This document shows, in pieces, positions 35,193 through 46,448 of a stretch of DNA of 52,368 nt. The notes beneath the pieces were generated by a model. That model saw nothing but the letters and a program-made list of their open reading frames with translations, searched no databases and was not told where the DNA came from. Numbering within the stretch: the first letter of the stretch is position 1; every line of letters starts with the position of its first letter. The stretch comes from Lachnospiraceae bacterium (GTDB taxonomy: Bacteria; Bacillota; Clostridia; Lachnospirales; Lachnospiraceae), in NCBI GenBank assembly GCA_022510525.1, contig JAFLTH010000012.1, positions 1 to 52,368 of the forward strand, given 5' to 3'. Both the position numbers and the translations under genes were made by a program.

Positions 35193-36485
35193 CTATTTAT
35201 TGTTCTTTTCATTATATTGTTTTACCATATTTGCTTTAGCTGCAAGACTTCCCGGTTTTGCATTTTTATTGTAATACTCTGTTGACTTCTTAACTGCAGC
35301 TTCTTTTTCTTCCTGTGTCATAGAAGGTTTATTAGAAACCTGAACATTTTTTGTATTCATATTGGCATATGCATTAAGTTTTTCTGCTCTGACACCTGAT
35401 TTTTCTAATTTTTTCTTTGCTTTACCTTCATTTTTCTTAATAAGTTCATCCAAATCGATTTTGTCTATATGCTTATTGATCACAACCTGTTGGATACTTC
35501 TTACAACAGCACCGGCTACCCAGTAAAGACCAAGACCTGCAGGCAAAGTATAACAGAATATGGCTGACATAATAGGCATCGTCATATTCATCATCTTCAT
35601 AGACTGCATCATGGTATCCTGCTGTTCATTACCACTATTGCTATCTTGTTGTGACGGCATCAATTTTACATTTATCCATTGTGTCACTGCAGAAAGAATC
35701 GGAATAGCCAATGCTGCAATAACCATTCCGTAAGCTCCGTTTGCCAAAGCTTCTTTCATTGTATAAGAAGGTGAATTTCCAATATTTAAACCAATGAAAT
35801 TATTATATCTTTCAAGTGATGCAAGTGTATTACTTACATAACCTGATAAATCAGGAAATTTTTCAGCTATACTATGCCACTCGGCAGTAGTTGCTTTATT
35901 CAAAACATCAATAAAAGTATTCTGTGTATAAGACGTTACATTTCCAAATAATTCATTTGAAAATTGTTTTGAATACATACCGGCATTACTGAAAGTTTGA
36001 ATAAATTCGGCACTTCCTTCTTGTGCAATAAGTTTATCAACAAGCGGAACAAAAGCTTCTTTAATACTTCTTACATAAGCAGGCATATTATAAATTACAC
36101 GATAAAGGGCCCACATAATAGGTAACTGAATAAGTAACTGCACGCAGCTTCCCGAAGGAGAAACTCCATATTTTGCATAAACCGCCTGAGTTTCCATATT
36201 CATTGCCATCATAGAATCATTATCTTTTTTATCTTTATACTTTGCCTGAATAGCTTGAAGTTCAGGATTCATCTTGGCAGACAATTTTGCAAATTTCTGC
36301 TGCCTGATAGTAAGAGGCATTAAAAGTAAATATATAACTATAGTAAATAAAATAATAGCTAGTCCGGTATTAGGAATTCCTATCTTATCCAATAAAGAAA
36401 AAATTGCTTCCATTATATAACCCAATAATTTTGCAATAGGTCCTATAATTCTTCCGGAATCCTGAGTTAACAAAATACCTGGCAC
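35193..36485 (-). CDS. yidC: Membrane protein insertase YidC/OxaA
   Basis: Inserts membrane proteins alone or with Sec. It starts with GTG (AGGAGG eight bases upstream). There is no lipobox or long signal peptide, in contrast to Bacillus SpoIIIJ. About five membrane helices are visible: the first near 17-62, a basic charged loop (RQQKFAKLSAKMNPELQAIQAKYKDKK), then MWALYRVIYNMP near 135-150, and the C-terminal LPAGLGLYWVAGAV (about 310-330). The tail (about 340-430) is long and Lys-rich, fitting a ribosome-binding role. It lies 26 bp after yidD. Confidence 0.95.
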   Translation of the reverse strand: MPGILLTQDSGRIIGPIAKLLGYIMEAIFSLLDKIGIPNTGLAIILFTIVIYLLLMPLTIRQQKFAKLSAKMNPELQAIQAKYKDKKDNDSMMAMNMETQAVYAKYGVSPSGSCVQLLIQLPIMWALYRVIYNMPAYVRSIKEAFVPLVDKLIAQEGSAEFIQTFSNAGMYSKQFSNELFGNVTSYTQNTFIDVLNKATTAEWHSIAEKFPDLSGYVSNTLASLERYNNFIGLNIGNSPSYTMKEALANGAYGMVIAALAIPILSAVTQWINVKLMPSQQDSNSGNEQQDTMMQSMKMMNMTMPIMSAIFCYTLPAGLGLYWVAGAVVRSIQQVVINKHIDKIDLDELIKKNEGKAKKKLEKSGVRAEKLNAYANMNTKNVQVSNKPSMTQEEKEAAVKKSTEYYNKNAKPGSLAAKANMVKQYNEKNNK

Positions 36486-36511
36486 TCTTATTTCCTCCTT
36501 CTTTCTTTTTT

Positions 36512-36721
36512 CTAAGGAACAGGATCATAACCACCTTTTGAAAAAGGATTACATCTGATAATTCTCCATAAAGCCAAAAAACTTCCCTTAAAGGCTCCAT
36601 ATTTTTCTACCGCTTCCATTCCATATTCGGAACAGGTTGGAATATATGGGCATTTGGTTCTTTTCATAGGAGAAATATATTTTCTATAGAATTTAATAAG
36701 ATAAATCACAAGTTTTTTCAT
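36512..36721 (-). CDS. yidD: Membrane insertion efficiency factor YidD
   Basis: 69 aa. It has the family core [25 protein letters not shown] and the ending [24 protein letters not shown] with the conserved Cys residues. It is thought to help YidC and is encoded between rnpA and yidC in most bacteria, as here. Confidence 0.95.
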   Translation of the reverse strand: MKKLVIYLIKFYRKYISPMKRTKCPYIPTCSEYGMEAVEKYGAFKGSFLALWRIIRCNPFSKGGYDPVP

Positions 36722-36774
36722 ATCAATTTCTAAATAAATTCATCAGAACTAATTATATAACATATGATATTTAA

Positions 36775-37122
36775 TTAAAAGAAATATATTTTCAATATCT
36801 GATGAATTTTTGCAAGATGTAATAATGCACTTTCAATTTCTTCAAATCCAACTGAATCTGCACTTTTTCTGGCAACGACTACTATATCTAAACCACTATT
36901 AAATATATTTTCGTGTAGTCGGTAACTTTCCTTTACAAGTCTGGTAAATCTATGTCTTACAACACTGTTACCAATTTTTTTACTTACCGATATTCCAAGT
37001 CTGTTTATATTTTTGTTGTTTTCCAATACATACATAACTAAATATTTATTTGCGTAACTTCTTCCGTTTTTATAAACATTCTGGAAATCATTATTTTTCT
37101 TCAACGATTCTGAAAATCTCAT
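36775..37122 (-). CDS. rnpA: Ribonuclease P protein component
   Basis: Protein subunit of RNase P, which trims the 5' leader of tRNAs. 115 aa with MRFSESLKKNNDFQNVYKNG at the N-terminus and the RNR-like motif VRHRFTRLVKESYR (about 54-67). The ATG follows AAGG at a longish spacing. It is the second gene of the rpmH transcript, about 43 bp after rpmH, with a terminator-like hairpin between them. Confidence 0.96.
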   Translation of the reverse strand: MRFSESLKKNNDFQNVYKNGRSYANKYLVMYVLENNKNINRLGISVSKKIGNSVVRHRFTRLVKESYRLHENIFNSGLDIVVVARKSADSVGFEEIESALLHLAKIHQILKIYFF

Positions 37123-37141
37123 ACTATATTATACCTTGAGT

Positions 37142-37168
37142 AAAAAAGGCCACATAAATGCGGCCTAC
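37142..37168 (-). terminator. Terminator/attenuator between rpmH and rnpA
   Basis: Minus strand: AGGCCGCA-TTTA-TGTGGCCT (one G-T pair) followed by six T. The stem begins inside the rpmH stop codon TAG, so it may act as a partial terminator that lowers rnpA relative to rpmH. Confidence 0.8.
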
Positions 37169-37299
37169 GCTGACAATCTTTTTCTACCCTTTGCTCTTCT
37201 GGCAGCTAAAACTTTCCTTCCGCCTTTAGTGCTCATTCTTGCTCTAAAGCCGTGAACTTTTGATCTATGTCTCTTTTTTGGCTGAAATGTCATTTTCAT
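37165..37299 (-). CDS. rpmH: Ribosomal protein bL34
   Basis: 44-aa protein, [44 protein letters not shown]. It is the smallest large-subunit protein and is highly basic. GGAGG lies before the ATG. The gene was found by reading the region directly. It is the first gene of the rpmH-rnpA-yidD-yidC-khpB run that leaves the origin on the minus strand. Confidence 0.97.
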   Translation of the reverse strand: MKMTFQPKKRHRSKVHGFRARMSTKGGRKVLAARRAKGRKRLSA

Positions 37300-37338
37300 T
37301 GTGATGCACCTCCTTTATTATAAACTAATAATCTTATC

Positions 37339-37396
37339 ATAACCCGCGAGTTTGTGTTATCAACACAAACTCGTAGGTGAAATTTCTAATTTCACC
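37339..37396 (-). repeat. Double-hairpin repeat, copy 2 (rpmH leader)
   Basis: Minus-strand element. Stem 1 is GGTGAAATT/AATTTCACC (37376-37396). Stem 2 is a perfect 12-bp hairpin, CGAGTTTGTGTT/AACACAAACTCG with a 3-nt loop (37347-37373). It ends CGCGGGTTAT. It lies in the predicted 5' leader of rpmH, between the promoter and the ribosome site. Confidence 0.85.
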
Positions 37397-37415
37397 TTTG
37401 GAAAACAACACTTCT

Positions 37416-37444
37416 ATTGTATATAAATAAATTTGAATCGTCAA
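37416..37444 (-). promoter_or_regulatory. rpmH promoter
   Basis: Minus strand: TTGACG (37439-37444), a 17-bp spacer, TACAAT (37416-37421). It predicts a leader of about 110 nt containing the double-hairpin repeat. Confidence 0.8.
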
Positions 37445-37514
37445 GTAAATAAAGGAAAAATAAGTAAAAAGATTAAAAATAACTAAATATATATCTTATC
37501 AACTTTACATAAAT

Positions 37515-37546
37515 ATATCCACATTGTGTGGATAAAATGTGGATAA
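37515..37546. other. oriC: oriC DnaA-box cluster
   Basis: Two perfect boxes (TGTGGATAA at 37527-37535 and 37538-37546, same orientation, 11-bp spacing) and an opposite near-perfect box ATATCCACA (37515-37523). With the AT-rich stretch to the right they form the likely main initiation site. A further perfect box is in the dnaA-dnaN gap. Confidence 0.9.
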
Positions 37547-37799
37547 CTTTATTTTTGATGTTTAAAAATTTTTAATAATATTAAAATTACAACATTTCAT
37601 TGTGTTAATTTTTATTAAAATACTTATTCACATAAAAAAAATAATCCTCAATCATATGTAAACTTGTTAATTTTTTTGTTGATAAGTATTATTTGAATTT
37701 TTTACTGTTTTATATTAATATATTATTAGGGTAATTTCGATATATTGTTTTATTTAGAAATATAGATTTAATAATAATCAGTAATTATGGGGTATTGTA

Positions 37800-39158
37800 A
37801 TGGATTCTATTGAAAAAAACTGGGACGTTATAAAAGAAACTTTGAGGAAGGAATACGATCTTTCCGATATTTCATATTCTACATGGATTGCTCCTCTCAA
37901 CTTTTATAAAGTGGAGGATGATGTTGTAACCATACTGATTCCTTCTAATCAGTCCCATGCTCTTAATTATATATCCAATAAATATAAAAGTTTCTTTCAG
38001 GTAACTATATCTGAAATGATGAATCATACATACGATATTTCTTTTATATTGGAAAAAGATGCTAATAAAGAAACAAAAAACAATATTTCTCCAACAAATC
38101 ATATATACAATATAAATTATGAAAATGCCAATTTAAACCAGAAATATAAATTTGATACTTTTGTAGTAGGAAGTAATAATAAATTTGCTCATTCCGCTTC
38201 TCTTGCGGTGGCGGAATCTCCCGGAGAAGCATATAATCCTCTGTATTTGTATGGAGGTGCAGGTCTTGGAAAAACACATTTAATGCATTCCATCGGACAT
38301 TTTATTTTAGAACAAAACCCCAATACAAAAGTTTTATATGTTACATCTGAAATATTTACCAATGAAGTAATTGATTCAATCAGAAGCGGTAATGCTGCTA
38401 CCATCAATAAATTAAGGGAAAAATACAGAACAGTAGATGTACTTTTAATTGATGATATACAATTTATAATAGGAAAAGAAAGTACCCAGGAAGAATTTTT
38501 CCACACATTCAATACATTACATTCTGCCGGAAAACAGATTATATTATCTTCCGATAAACCGCCAAAAGACATGGAAACTCTGGAAGAAAGATTTAGATCC
38601 AGATTTGAATGGGGATTAATATCAGATATACAACCTCCGGATTATGAGACAAGAATGGCAATCTTAAAAAAGAATGCTGAAATCTACAATAAAGAAATTG
38701 ATAATGAAGTATTTCAATATATTGCTACTAATATTAAATCAAATATCAGAGAACTGGAAGGAGCTTTTAATAAGATAATAGCTTATTCCAAATTAAAAAA
38801 CACTGATATTAATTTGGCACATGCACAGGAAGCTTTAAAAGATATAATTTATCCTGATAAGTCTAAAAAAATAACACCTTCATTAATTATAGATGTAGTA
38901 GCGGATTATTTTGACATCTCTCCCGATGATATTACTTCTAAAAGAAGAAATGCGGAATTTGTTCAGCCAAGACATATTGTTATGTATCTTTGCAGGACCT
39001 TAACAGATACTTCCTATCAGAATATAGGTAATATCCTTGGTAACAAAGATCATTCAACAATAATGCATGGTTTTAACAAAATAAGTGAAGAAATTGTGAA
39101 TAACGAAGAGTTAAAAAACAAAGTAGAAGCAATTAAGGAAAAAATAAAATCTTCTTAA
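37800..39158 (+). CDS. dnaA: Chromosomal replication initiator DnaA
   Basis: 452 aa. Domain I (about 1-85), a short domain II linker (about 88-115), the AAA+ domain with Walker A GGAGLGKTH (152-160) and Walker B LLIDDIQF, then the C-terminal DNA-binding helix-turn-helix with NILGNKDHSTIMHGFNKI (about 410-430). ATP-DnaA binds the boxes on both sides of the gene to open the origin. GGGG seven bases upstream supports the ATG at 37800. Confidence 0.98.
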   Translation: MDSIEKNWDVIKETLRKEYDLSDISYSTWIAPLNFYKVEDDVVTILIPSNQSHALNYISNKYKSFFQVTISEMMNHTYDISFILEKDANKETKNNISPTNHIYNINYENANLNQKYKFDTFVVGSNNKFAHSASLAVAESPGEAYNPLYLYGGAGLGKTHLMHSIGHFILEQNPNTKVLYVTSEIFTNEVIDSIRSGNAATINKLREKYRTVDVLLIDDIQFIIGKESTQEEFFHTFNTLHSAGKQIILSSDKPPKDMETLEERFRSRFEWGLISDIQPPDYETRMAILKKNAEIYNKEIDNEVFQYIATNIKSNIRELEGAFNKIIAYSKLKNTDINLAHAQEALKDIIYPDKSKKITPSLIIDVVADYFDISPDDITSKRRNAEFVQPRHIVMYLCRTLTDTSYQNIGNILGNKDHSTIMHGFNKISEEIVNNEELKNKVEAIKEKIKSS

Positions 39159-39372
39159 TTAAAAATAATTGTTAATAATTTTTAACTTATTAATAAGTTA
39201 TACAAACTTTTTAACATTAAATGCATTTTCTTTTTGCTTTAAAAATAGTATAATAGATATGTTATCCACATATTAACATCTATTATTACTATAGATTATT
39301 AAATTTATTATAAATAAATATGAGCTGCATTTTCGAATTTGGCTTCATATTCAGAAAGGAAGTTATACACAG
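39159..39372. other. dnaA-dnaN spacer with a DnaA box
   Basis: 214 bp, AT-rich, with a perfect box TTATCCACA (39262-39270) and a near-box TTATACACA (39363-39371) that fills the space between the dnaN ribosome site (AAAGGAAG) and its ATG. It gives a two-part origin layout like that of Bacillus. Confidence 0.8.
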
Positions 39373-40482
39373 ATGAAAATTGTATGTGAAAAATCTAATC
39401 TTTTAAACGGTGTCAATATTGTTTCAAAAGCAGTTCCAAGTAAAACTACAATGTCTATTCTTGAATGTATTCTTATAGATGTAAGAAACGATGAAATTAA
39501 GTTGACGGCAAATGATATGGAACTTGGTATAGAAACTACAATTGACGGACTAGTAATGGAAAAAGGTATGATTGCTTTAGATGCAAAAATTTTTCTTGAA
39601 ATAGTTCGTAAGCTTCCTGATAATAATATAACAATTGAAACTGATGATAACTTTAAAACTACTATTACCTGTGAAAAAGCAAAATTCAATATAATCGGAA
39701 AATCAGGAGAAGATTTTTCATATCTTCCTGTTATTGAAAAAAGTGATTCCGTTGTAATTTCTCAATTTACATTAAAAGAAATTATAAGACAAACTATTTT
39801 TTCAATATCAGATAATGACAACAATAAGTTAATGACAGGAGAATTATTTGAAATAACAGATGATATTTTAAAAGTAGTATCTTTGGATGGACATAGGATA
39901 TCTATAAGAAAAATCAGATTAAAAAATACATATACTCCTAAAAAGATAGTAGTACCGGGTAAAACTTTGAGTGAAATAAGCAAAATTCTTTCTGGAGATA
40001 CCGAAAAAGATGTAAATATTTATTTTACAGACAATCATATTCTTTTTGAATTTGATAATACCGTTGTAGTATCCAGGTTAATTGAAGGTGAATATTTTAA
40101 GATTGATCAAATGCTTTCAAGTGATTATGAAACAAAAGTTAAGATTAATAAAAAAGAATTTTTGAATTGTATAGACAGGGCTACCCTCCTTGTAAAAGAA
40201 GGTGATAAAAAGCCTATAATAATAAATATTACCGATGGTTCAATGGAAATTAAAATGAATACTATAATCGGAAGTATGGATGAAGAAATCGACATTGAAA
40301 AAAGCGGTAAAGATTTAATGATAGGATTTAATCCAAAGTTTTTAATTGATGCGCTGAGAATCATTGATGATGAAGAAGTTGATTTATATATGGTTAATCC
40401 GAAGGCTCCATGTTTTATCAGGGATGCTGAAGAAAATTATATTTATCTGATTCTTCCTGTTAATTTTGCGACCGTAAGCTAA
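39373..40482 (+). CDS. dnaN: DNA polymerase III beta subunit (sliding clamp)
   Basis: 369-aa clamp that tethers polymerase to DNA. The three repeated domains are visible (about 1-125, 126-245, 246-369). MKIVCEKSNLLNGVNIVSKAV at the start and YLILPVNF at the C-terminus are typical (the usual ending is ILPMR). AAAGGAAG precedes the ATG. A double-hairpin repeat follows directly after the stop. Confidence 0.97.
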   Translation: MKIVCEKSNLLNGVNIVSKAVPSKTTMSILECILIDVRNDEIKLTANDMELGIETTIDGLVMEKGMIALDAKIFLEIVRKLPDNNITIETDDNFKTTITCEKAKFNIIGKSGEDFSYLPVIEKSDSVVISQFTLKEIIRQTIFSISDNDNNKLMTGELFEITDDILKVVSLDGHRISIRKIRLKNTYTPKKIVVPGKTLSEISKILSGDTEKDVNIYFTDNHILFEFDNTVVVSRLIEGEYFKIDQMLSSDYETKVKINKKEFLNCIDRATLLVKEGDKKPIIINITDGSMEIKMNTIIGSMDEEIDIEKSGKDLMIGFNPKFLIDALRIIDDEEVDLYMVNPKAPCFIRDAEENYIYLILPVNFATVS

Positions 40483-40539
40483 GGCGAAATTAGAAATTTC
40501 GCCTGCAAGTTTGGGCCTATGTCCAAAACTCACGGGTTA
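40483..40539 (+). repeat. Double-hairpin repeat, copy 3 (after dnaN)
   Basis: Starts on the first base after the dnaN TAA. Stem 1 is GGCGAAATT/AATTTCGCC (40483-40503). Stem 2 is AGTTTGGG over CCAAAACT and the element ends CACGGGTTA. It ends 30 bp before the next gene. Confidence 0.8.
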
Positions 40540-40569
40540 AGAATAATTTTTTGTATATGTAGGTAAATT

Positions 40570-40779
40570 ATGGAAAAAATTATAATTAGGGATGAATTTA
40601 TAAAACTTGGCCAGGCTTTAAAACTTGCAGGACTTGTTGATTCAGGAGTAGAAGCAAAAATTCAGATTGGTGAAGGCCTTGTTAAAGTAAACGGTGAAAT
40701 TGAATATCAACGTGGTAAAAAAATTCGTCCTGATGATGTAATAGAATATGACGGACATAAGATTAGGGTAGAAAACTGA
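40570..40779 (+). CDS. rlbA: S4-domain protein RlbA (YaaA)
   Basis: 69 aa consisting of one S4 RNA-binding fold: FIKLGQALKLAGLVDSGVEAK, then GEGLVKVNGEIEYQRGKKI. B. subtilis YaaA (RlbA) is encoded at the same place between dnaN and recF and is linked to large-subunit assembly. The stop overlaps the recF start by one base (TGATG), so translation is probably coupled. Confidence 0.93.
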   Translation: MEKIIIRDEFIKLGQALKLAGLVDSGVEAKIQIGEGLVKVNGEIEYQRGKKIRPDDVIEYDGHKIRVEN

Positions 40780-41858
40780 TGATAATAAAATCATTGGAAT
40801 TGGCAAACTTTAGAAATTATGATTTTTTAGATATTCATTTTAGTAACGGAACCAATATTTTATATGGAGATAATGCCCAGGGTAAAACTAATATTCTGGA
40901 AGCAATTTATTTGTCTTCCACTACAAAATCCCATAAGGGAACCAAAGACAAAGATATCATAAGTTTTGATCAGGAAGAATCTCACATCAGGACTATACTT
41001 GAAAAAGACGGCATTGAAAATAAAATAGATATGCATCTTAGAAAAAGTAAGTCTAAAGGTATTGCTATCAATGGGCAGAAAATAAAAAAAGCTGCCGAAC
41101 TTTTAGGTCTGTTAAATGTGGTTTTCTTTTCTCCGGAGGATCTTGGTATTGTAAAGAACGGTCCTTCCGAAAGAAGAAGATTTGTGGATATGGAACTTTG
41201 TCAGCTTGATAGTTTTTATCTTTATAATCTTAATCATTATAATAAGATTGTAAATCAGAGAAATAAGTTATTAAAAGATATGTATTTTAATCCCGAGTTA
41301 AGAGATACGTTAAATATCTGGGATTCTCAGCTTGTTTCTTTTGGAAGTAAGATTATTGAAAGAAGAAAAATATTTGTCGAACAATTAAATGAGATAATAT
41401 TTGAAATACATAAAAAATTATCCGGTAATAAAGAAGAATTAATTATTGTGTATGAGCCTGATACTTTAATAGAGGACTATGAACATTCCTTGATTGCCAG
41501 TCAGGAAAGAGACATTAAATTAAAGCAGACTACGGTAGGTCCTCATAGAGATGACTTTTCCTTTATGGCAGGGAATATCGATATCCGTAAATTCGGTTCT
41601 CAGGGTCAGCAAAGAACTGCTGCTCTTTCTTTAAAATTATCAGAAATTGAGTTGGTTAAAAAATTAACAAAAGATAATCCTGTTTTACTTTTAGATGATG
41701 TATTGTCTGAACTTGACAGTAACAGACAGAATTATCTCCTTAATACTATCGGTGATATTCAGACGATTATTACCTGTACCGGTCTGGATGAATTTGTTAA
41801 TAACAGATTTGAAATAAATAAAGTTTTTAAAGTTGAAAACGGAAACGTTGTTGAATAA
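40779..41858 (+). CDS. recF: DNA replication and repair protein RecF
   Basis: 359-aa SMC-like ATPase that loads RecA at gaps with RecO and RecR. Walker A is GDNAQGKT (residues 30-37). The signature FGSQGQQRTAALSLKLSE and Walker B PVLLLDDVLSELD lie at about 270-310. It is translationally coupled to the S4 gene. It lies 15 bp before gyrB. Confidence 0.97.
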   Translation: MIIKSLELANFRNYDFLDIHFSNGTNILYGDNAQGKTNILEAIYLSSTTKSHKGTKDKDIISFDQEESHIRTILEKDGIENKIDMHLRKSKSKGIAINGQKIKKAAELLGLLNVVFFSPEDLGIVKNGPSERRRFVDMELCQLDSFYLYNLNHYNKIVNQRNKLLKDMYFNPELRDTLNIWDSQLVSFGSKIIERRKIFVEQLNEIIFEIHKKLSGNKEELIIVYEPDTLIEDYEHSLIASQERDIKLKQTTVGPHRDDFSFMAGNIDIRKFGSQGQQRTAALSLKLSEIELVKKLTKDNPVLLLDDVLSELDSNRQNYLLNTIGDIQTIITCTGLDEFVNNRFEINKVFKVENGNVVE

Positions 41859-43790
<1,932 letters not shown>

Positions 43791-43845
43791 GACGAATAGA
43801 ATTCGTTTGCAAGATTTGTGCCGTTGGCTCAAATCTCGCGAGTTA
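43791..43845 (+). repeat. Double-hairpin repeat, copy 4 (gyrB to gyrA)
   Basis: Starts on the first base after the gyrB TAA. Stem 1 is GACGAAT/ATTCGTT. Stem 2 is AGATTTG-T-GCC over GGC-T-CAAATCT, with the same T-T mismatch as copy 1. It ends CGCGAGTTA. It fills most of the 83-bp gap before gyrA. Confidence 0.8.
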
Positions 43846-43873
43846 TATAAAAATATAAGAAACGGAATAAAAT

Positions 43874-46408
43874 ATGGATGATAAAATTTTTGACAAAATT
43901 GAAGAAGTAGACCTTAAGAAAAAAATGGAGGACTCTTACATTGATTATGCAATGAGCGTTATTGCCGCTCGTGCGCTTCCTGATGTAAGAGACGGTTTGA
44001 AACCTGTACAGAGAAGAGTTCTCTATTCCATGATTGAACTTAATAACGGTCCAGACAAACCGCATAGAAAAAGTGCGCGTATAGTCGGTGATACAATGGG
44101 TAAGTACCATCCTCATGGTGATAGTTCTATTTATGGCGCCCTGGTAAATATGGCACAGGAATGGTCTACCCGTTATCCATTGGTAGACGGTCATGGAAAT
44201 TTCGGTTCAGTTGACGGTGACGGAGCTGCTGCCATGCGTTATACTGAGGCAAGACTTAGTAAGATTTCTATGGAGCTGCTTGCAGATATCAATAAAGATA
44301 CTGTGGATTTTGCTCCTAACTTTGATGATACCGAAAAAGAACCTACCGTTCTTCCAAGCCGTTATCCGAATCTTCTGGTAAACGGTACTTCCGGTATTGC
44401 GGTAGGTATGGCTACCAATATTCCACCTCACAATTTACGTGAGGTTATCAGTGCTGTCGTAAAAATCATTGATAATCAGGTACAGGAAAACAGAAGTACC
44501 GAAATGGAAGAGATATTGGAACTTGTAAAAGCTCCGGATTTTCCTACCGGCGGAATTATCCTCGGTACCAGAGGAGCTGAAGAAGCATACCGTACCGGCC
44601 GCGGCAAAGTCAGAGTCCGTGCCGTTACTGATATTGAAAGTATGCCAAACGGTAAGAACCGTATTATAGTAACGGAACTTCCTTATATGGTAAACAAGGC
44701 AAATCTTTTACTTAAAATTGCCGATTTGGTAAAATTGAAAAAGATAGACGGAATTACCGACCTTCGTGATGAAACAAACCGTGAAGGTATGAGAGTCGTA
44801 ATTGAGCTTAGAAAAGATGTAAATGCAAACGTTATTTTAAACCAACTTTATAAACATACCCAGCTTCAAGATTCTTTCGGCATCATTATGCTTGCATTGG
44901 TTAATAATGAGCCTAAGGTAATGAATATCCTGGATATGCTTAATTATTATCTGGGTCATCAGAAAGAAGTTGTAACAAGAAGAACCAGATATGACTTGAA
45001 TAAGGCTGAAGAAAGAGATCATATTTTGCAGGGCTTATTGATTGCTCTTGATAATATTGATGAAGTTATTCAGATTGTCAGAAGCAGCCAGACAACCCAG
45101 ATTGCAAAAGAAAGATTAATGGAGCGTTTTTCACTTTCCGATGCGCAGTCTCAGGCGATTGTGGACATGCGTCTTCGTGCGTTGACAGGTTTGGAAAGAG
45201 AGAAGCTTGAAAAAGAACATGAAGAATTAATGATAAAAATTGCTGAATTGAAGGCAATTTTGGCAGATGAGAAATTACTGCTCGGAGTTATTAAGGAAGA
45301 AATCTTAATAATAAGTGAAAAATTTGGTGATGACAGAAGAAGTCAGATAGGCTATGACGTATATGATATAAATATGGAAGATTTGATTCCAAAAGATAAT
45401 ACGATAATAGCCATGACAAGCTTAGGTTATATTAAGCGTATGACCGTAGACAATTTCAAAGCGCAGCATCGTGGCGGTAAGGGAATTAAAGGCATGCAGA
45501 CCATAGAAGAAGATTACATAGAAGATCTTCTTATGATGTATACACATCACTATTTAATGTTCTTTACTAACTTTGGACGAGTTTACAGACTTAAGGCATA
45601 TGAGATTCCGGAGGCAGGACGAACCGCAAGAGGAACTGCAATCATTAATTTACTGCAGCTGAATCCGGGTGAAAAAATAACTGCAATGATACCTATTAAA
45701 GATTATGAAGAGAATAAAAATCTTTTCATGGTAACCAGAAAAGGTATTGTAAAGAAAACTTCCATAATGGAGTACCGTAATATCAGGAAAATAGGTCTCA
45801 CAGCCATAAATCTTCGTGAAGACGATGAACTTATTGAAGTAAAATCTACCGATGCCGATACTGAAATTTTTATTGTTACCAAACTTGGAATGTGTATCAG
45901 ATTTAAAGAAACAGAAGTCAGAGCAACAGGCAGATCTTCAATGGGTGTTTTTGGTATGGATTTATCCAAGGATGATGAAATAGTAGGAATGCAGCTGGAT
46001 CATCAGGGTGATTCTCTTCTTATTGTTTCAGAAAACGGTATGGGAAAACGTACTTATCTTGACGAATTTACGACACAACATCGTAACGGTAAAGGTGTTA
46101 AATGTTATAAAATCACCGAAAAAACCGGAAATGTTGTTGGAGTAAAGGCTGTTAATGATGACCATGAGATTATGATGATCACTACAGAAGGCGTTATCAT
46201 ACAGATTCGTATGGAAGATATTTCAACTCTGGGAAGGATTACATCCGGTGTTAAGTTGATGAATCTGGATGAAGATGTAAAAATTGCCAAGATTGCCAAG
46301 GTGCGTGAGAAGGTGAGCGACGGGGATCAGGAGCTGGAAGGTATCATGGATGAAGGTGATGAAGTAGAAGAAGATATAGAAGATGAGATAGAAAACGATA
46401 TAGAATAA
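43874..46408 (+). CDS. gyrA: DNA gyrase subunit A
   Basis: 844 aa DNA-cleaving subunit. The catalytic Tyr123 is in [10 protein letters not shown]. The quinolone region reads [13 protein letters not shown] (80-92), with Gly88 at the place of E. coli Asp87. The C-terminal beta-pinwheel has the GyrA box QHRGGKG (about 533-539). The end is very acidic (about 810-844). The ribosome site is weak (CGGA). Its stop is 40 bp before the FIST-EAL gene. Confidence 0.97.
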   Translation: MDDKIFDKIEEVDLKKKMEDSYIDYAMSVIAARALPDVRDGLKPVQRRVLYSMIELNNGPDKPHRKSARIVGDTMGKYHPHGDSSIYGALVNMAQEWSTRYPLVDGHGNFGSVDGDGAAAMRYTEARLSKISMELLADINKDTVDFAPNFDDTEKEPTVLPSRYPNLLVNGTSGIAVGMATNIPPHNLREVISAVVKIIDNQVQENRSTEMEEILELVKAPDFPTGGIILGTRGAEEAYRTGRGKVRVRAVTDIESMPNGKNRIIVTELPYMVNKANLLLKIADLVKLKKIDGITDLRDETNREGMRVVIELRKDVNANVILNQLYKHTQLQDSFGIIMLALVNNEPKVMNILDMLNYYLGHQKEVVTRRTRYDLNKAEERDHILQGLLIALDNIDEVIQIVRSSQTTQIAKERLMERFSLSDAQSQAIVDMRLRALTGLEREKLEKEHEELMIKIAELKAILADEKLLLGVIKEEILIISEKFGDDRRSQIGYDVYDINMEDLIPKDNTIIAMTSLGYIKRMTVDNFKAQHRGGKGIKGMQTIEEDYIEDLLMMYTHHYLMFFTNFGRVYRLKAYEIPEAGRTARGTAIINLLQLNPGEKITAMIPIKDYEENKNLFMVTRKGIVKKTSIMEYRNIRKIGLTAINLREDDELIEVKSTDADTEIFIVTKLGMCIRFKETEVRATGRSSMGVFGMDLSKDDEIVGMQLDHQGDSLLIVSENGMGKRTYLDEFTTQHRNGKGVKCYKITEKTGNVVGVKAVNDDHEIMMITTEGVIIQIRMEDISTLGRITSGVKLMNLDEDVKIAKIAKVREKVSDGDQELEGIMDEGDEVEEDIEDEIENDIE

Positions 46409-46448
46409 ATGTCAAAATGTGACAACAGATACCGCCTGGGAGAATAGG

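Larger units (their letters stand above)
37300..37799. other. Origin region upstream of dnaA
   Basis: 500 bp of very AT-rich DNA between divergent rpmH and dnaA. It holds the rpmH leader with a double-hairpin repeat, the rpmH promoter, a DnaA-box cluster (37515-37546), a near-box TTATTCACA (37624-37632), and an AT-rich stretch (about 37550-37760) suited to unwinding. The dnaA promoter is not clear. Confidence 0.85.
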
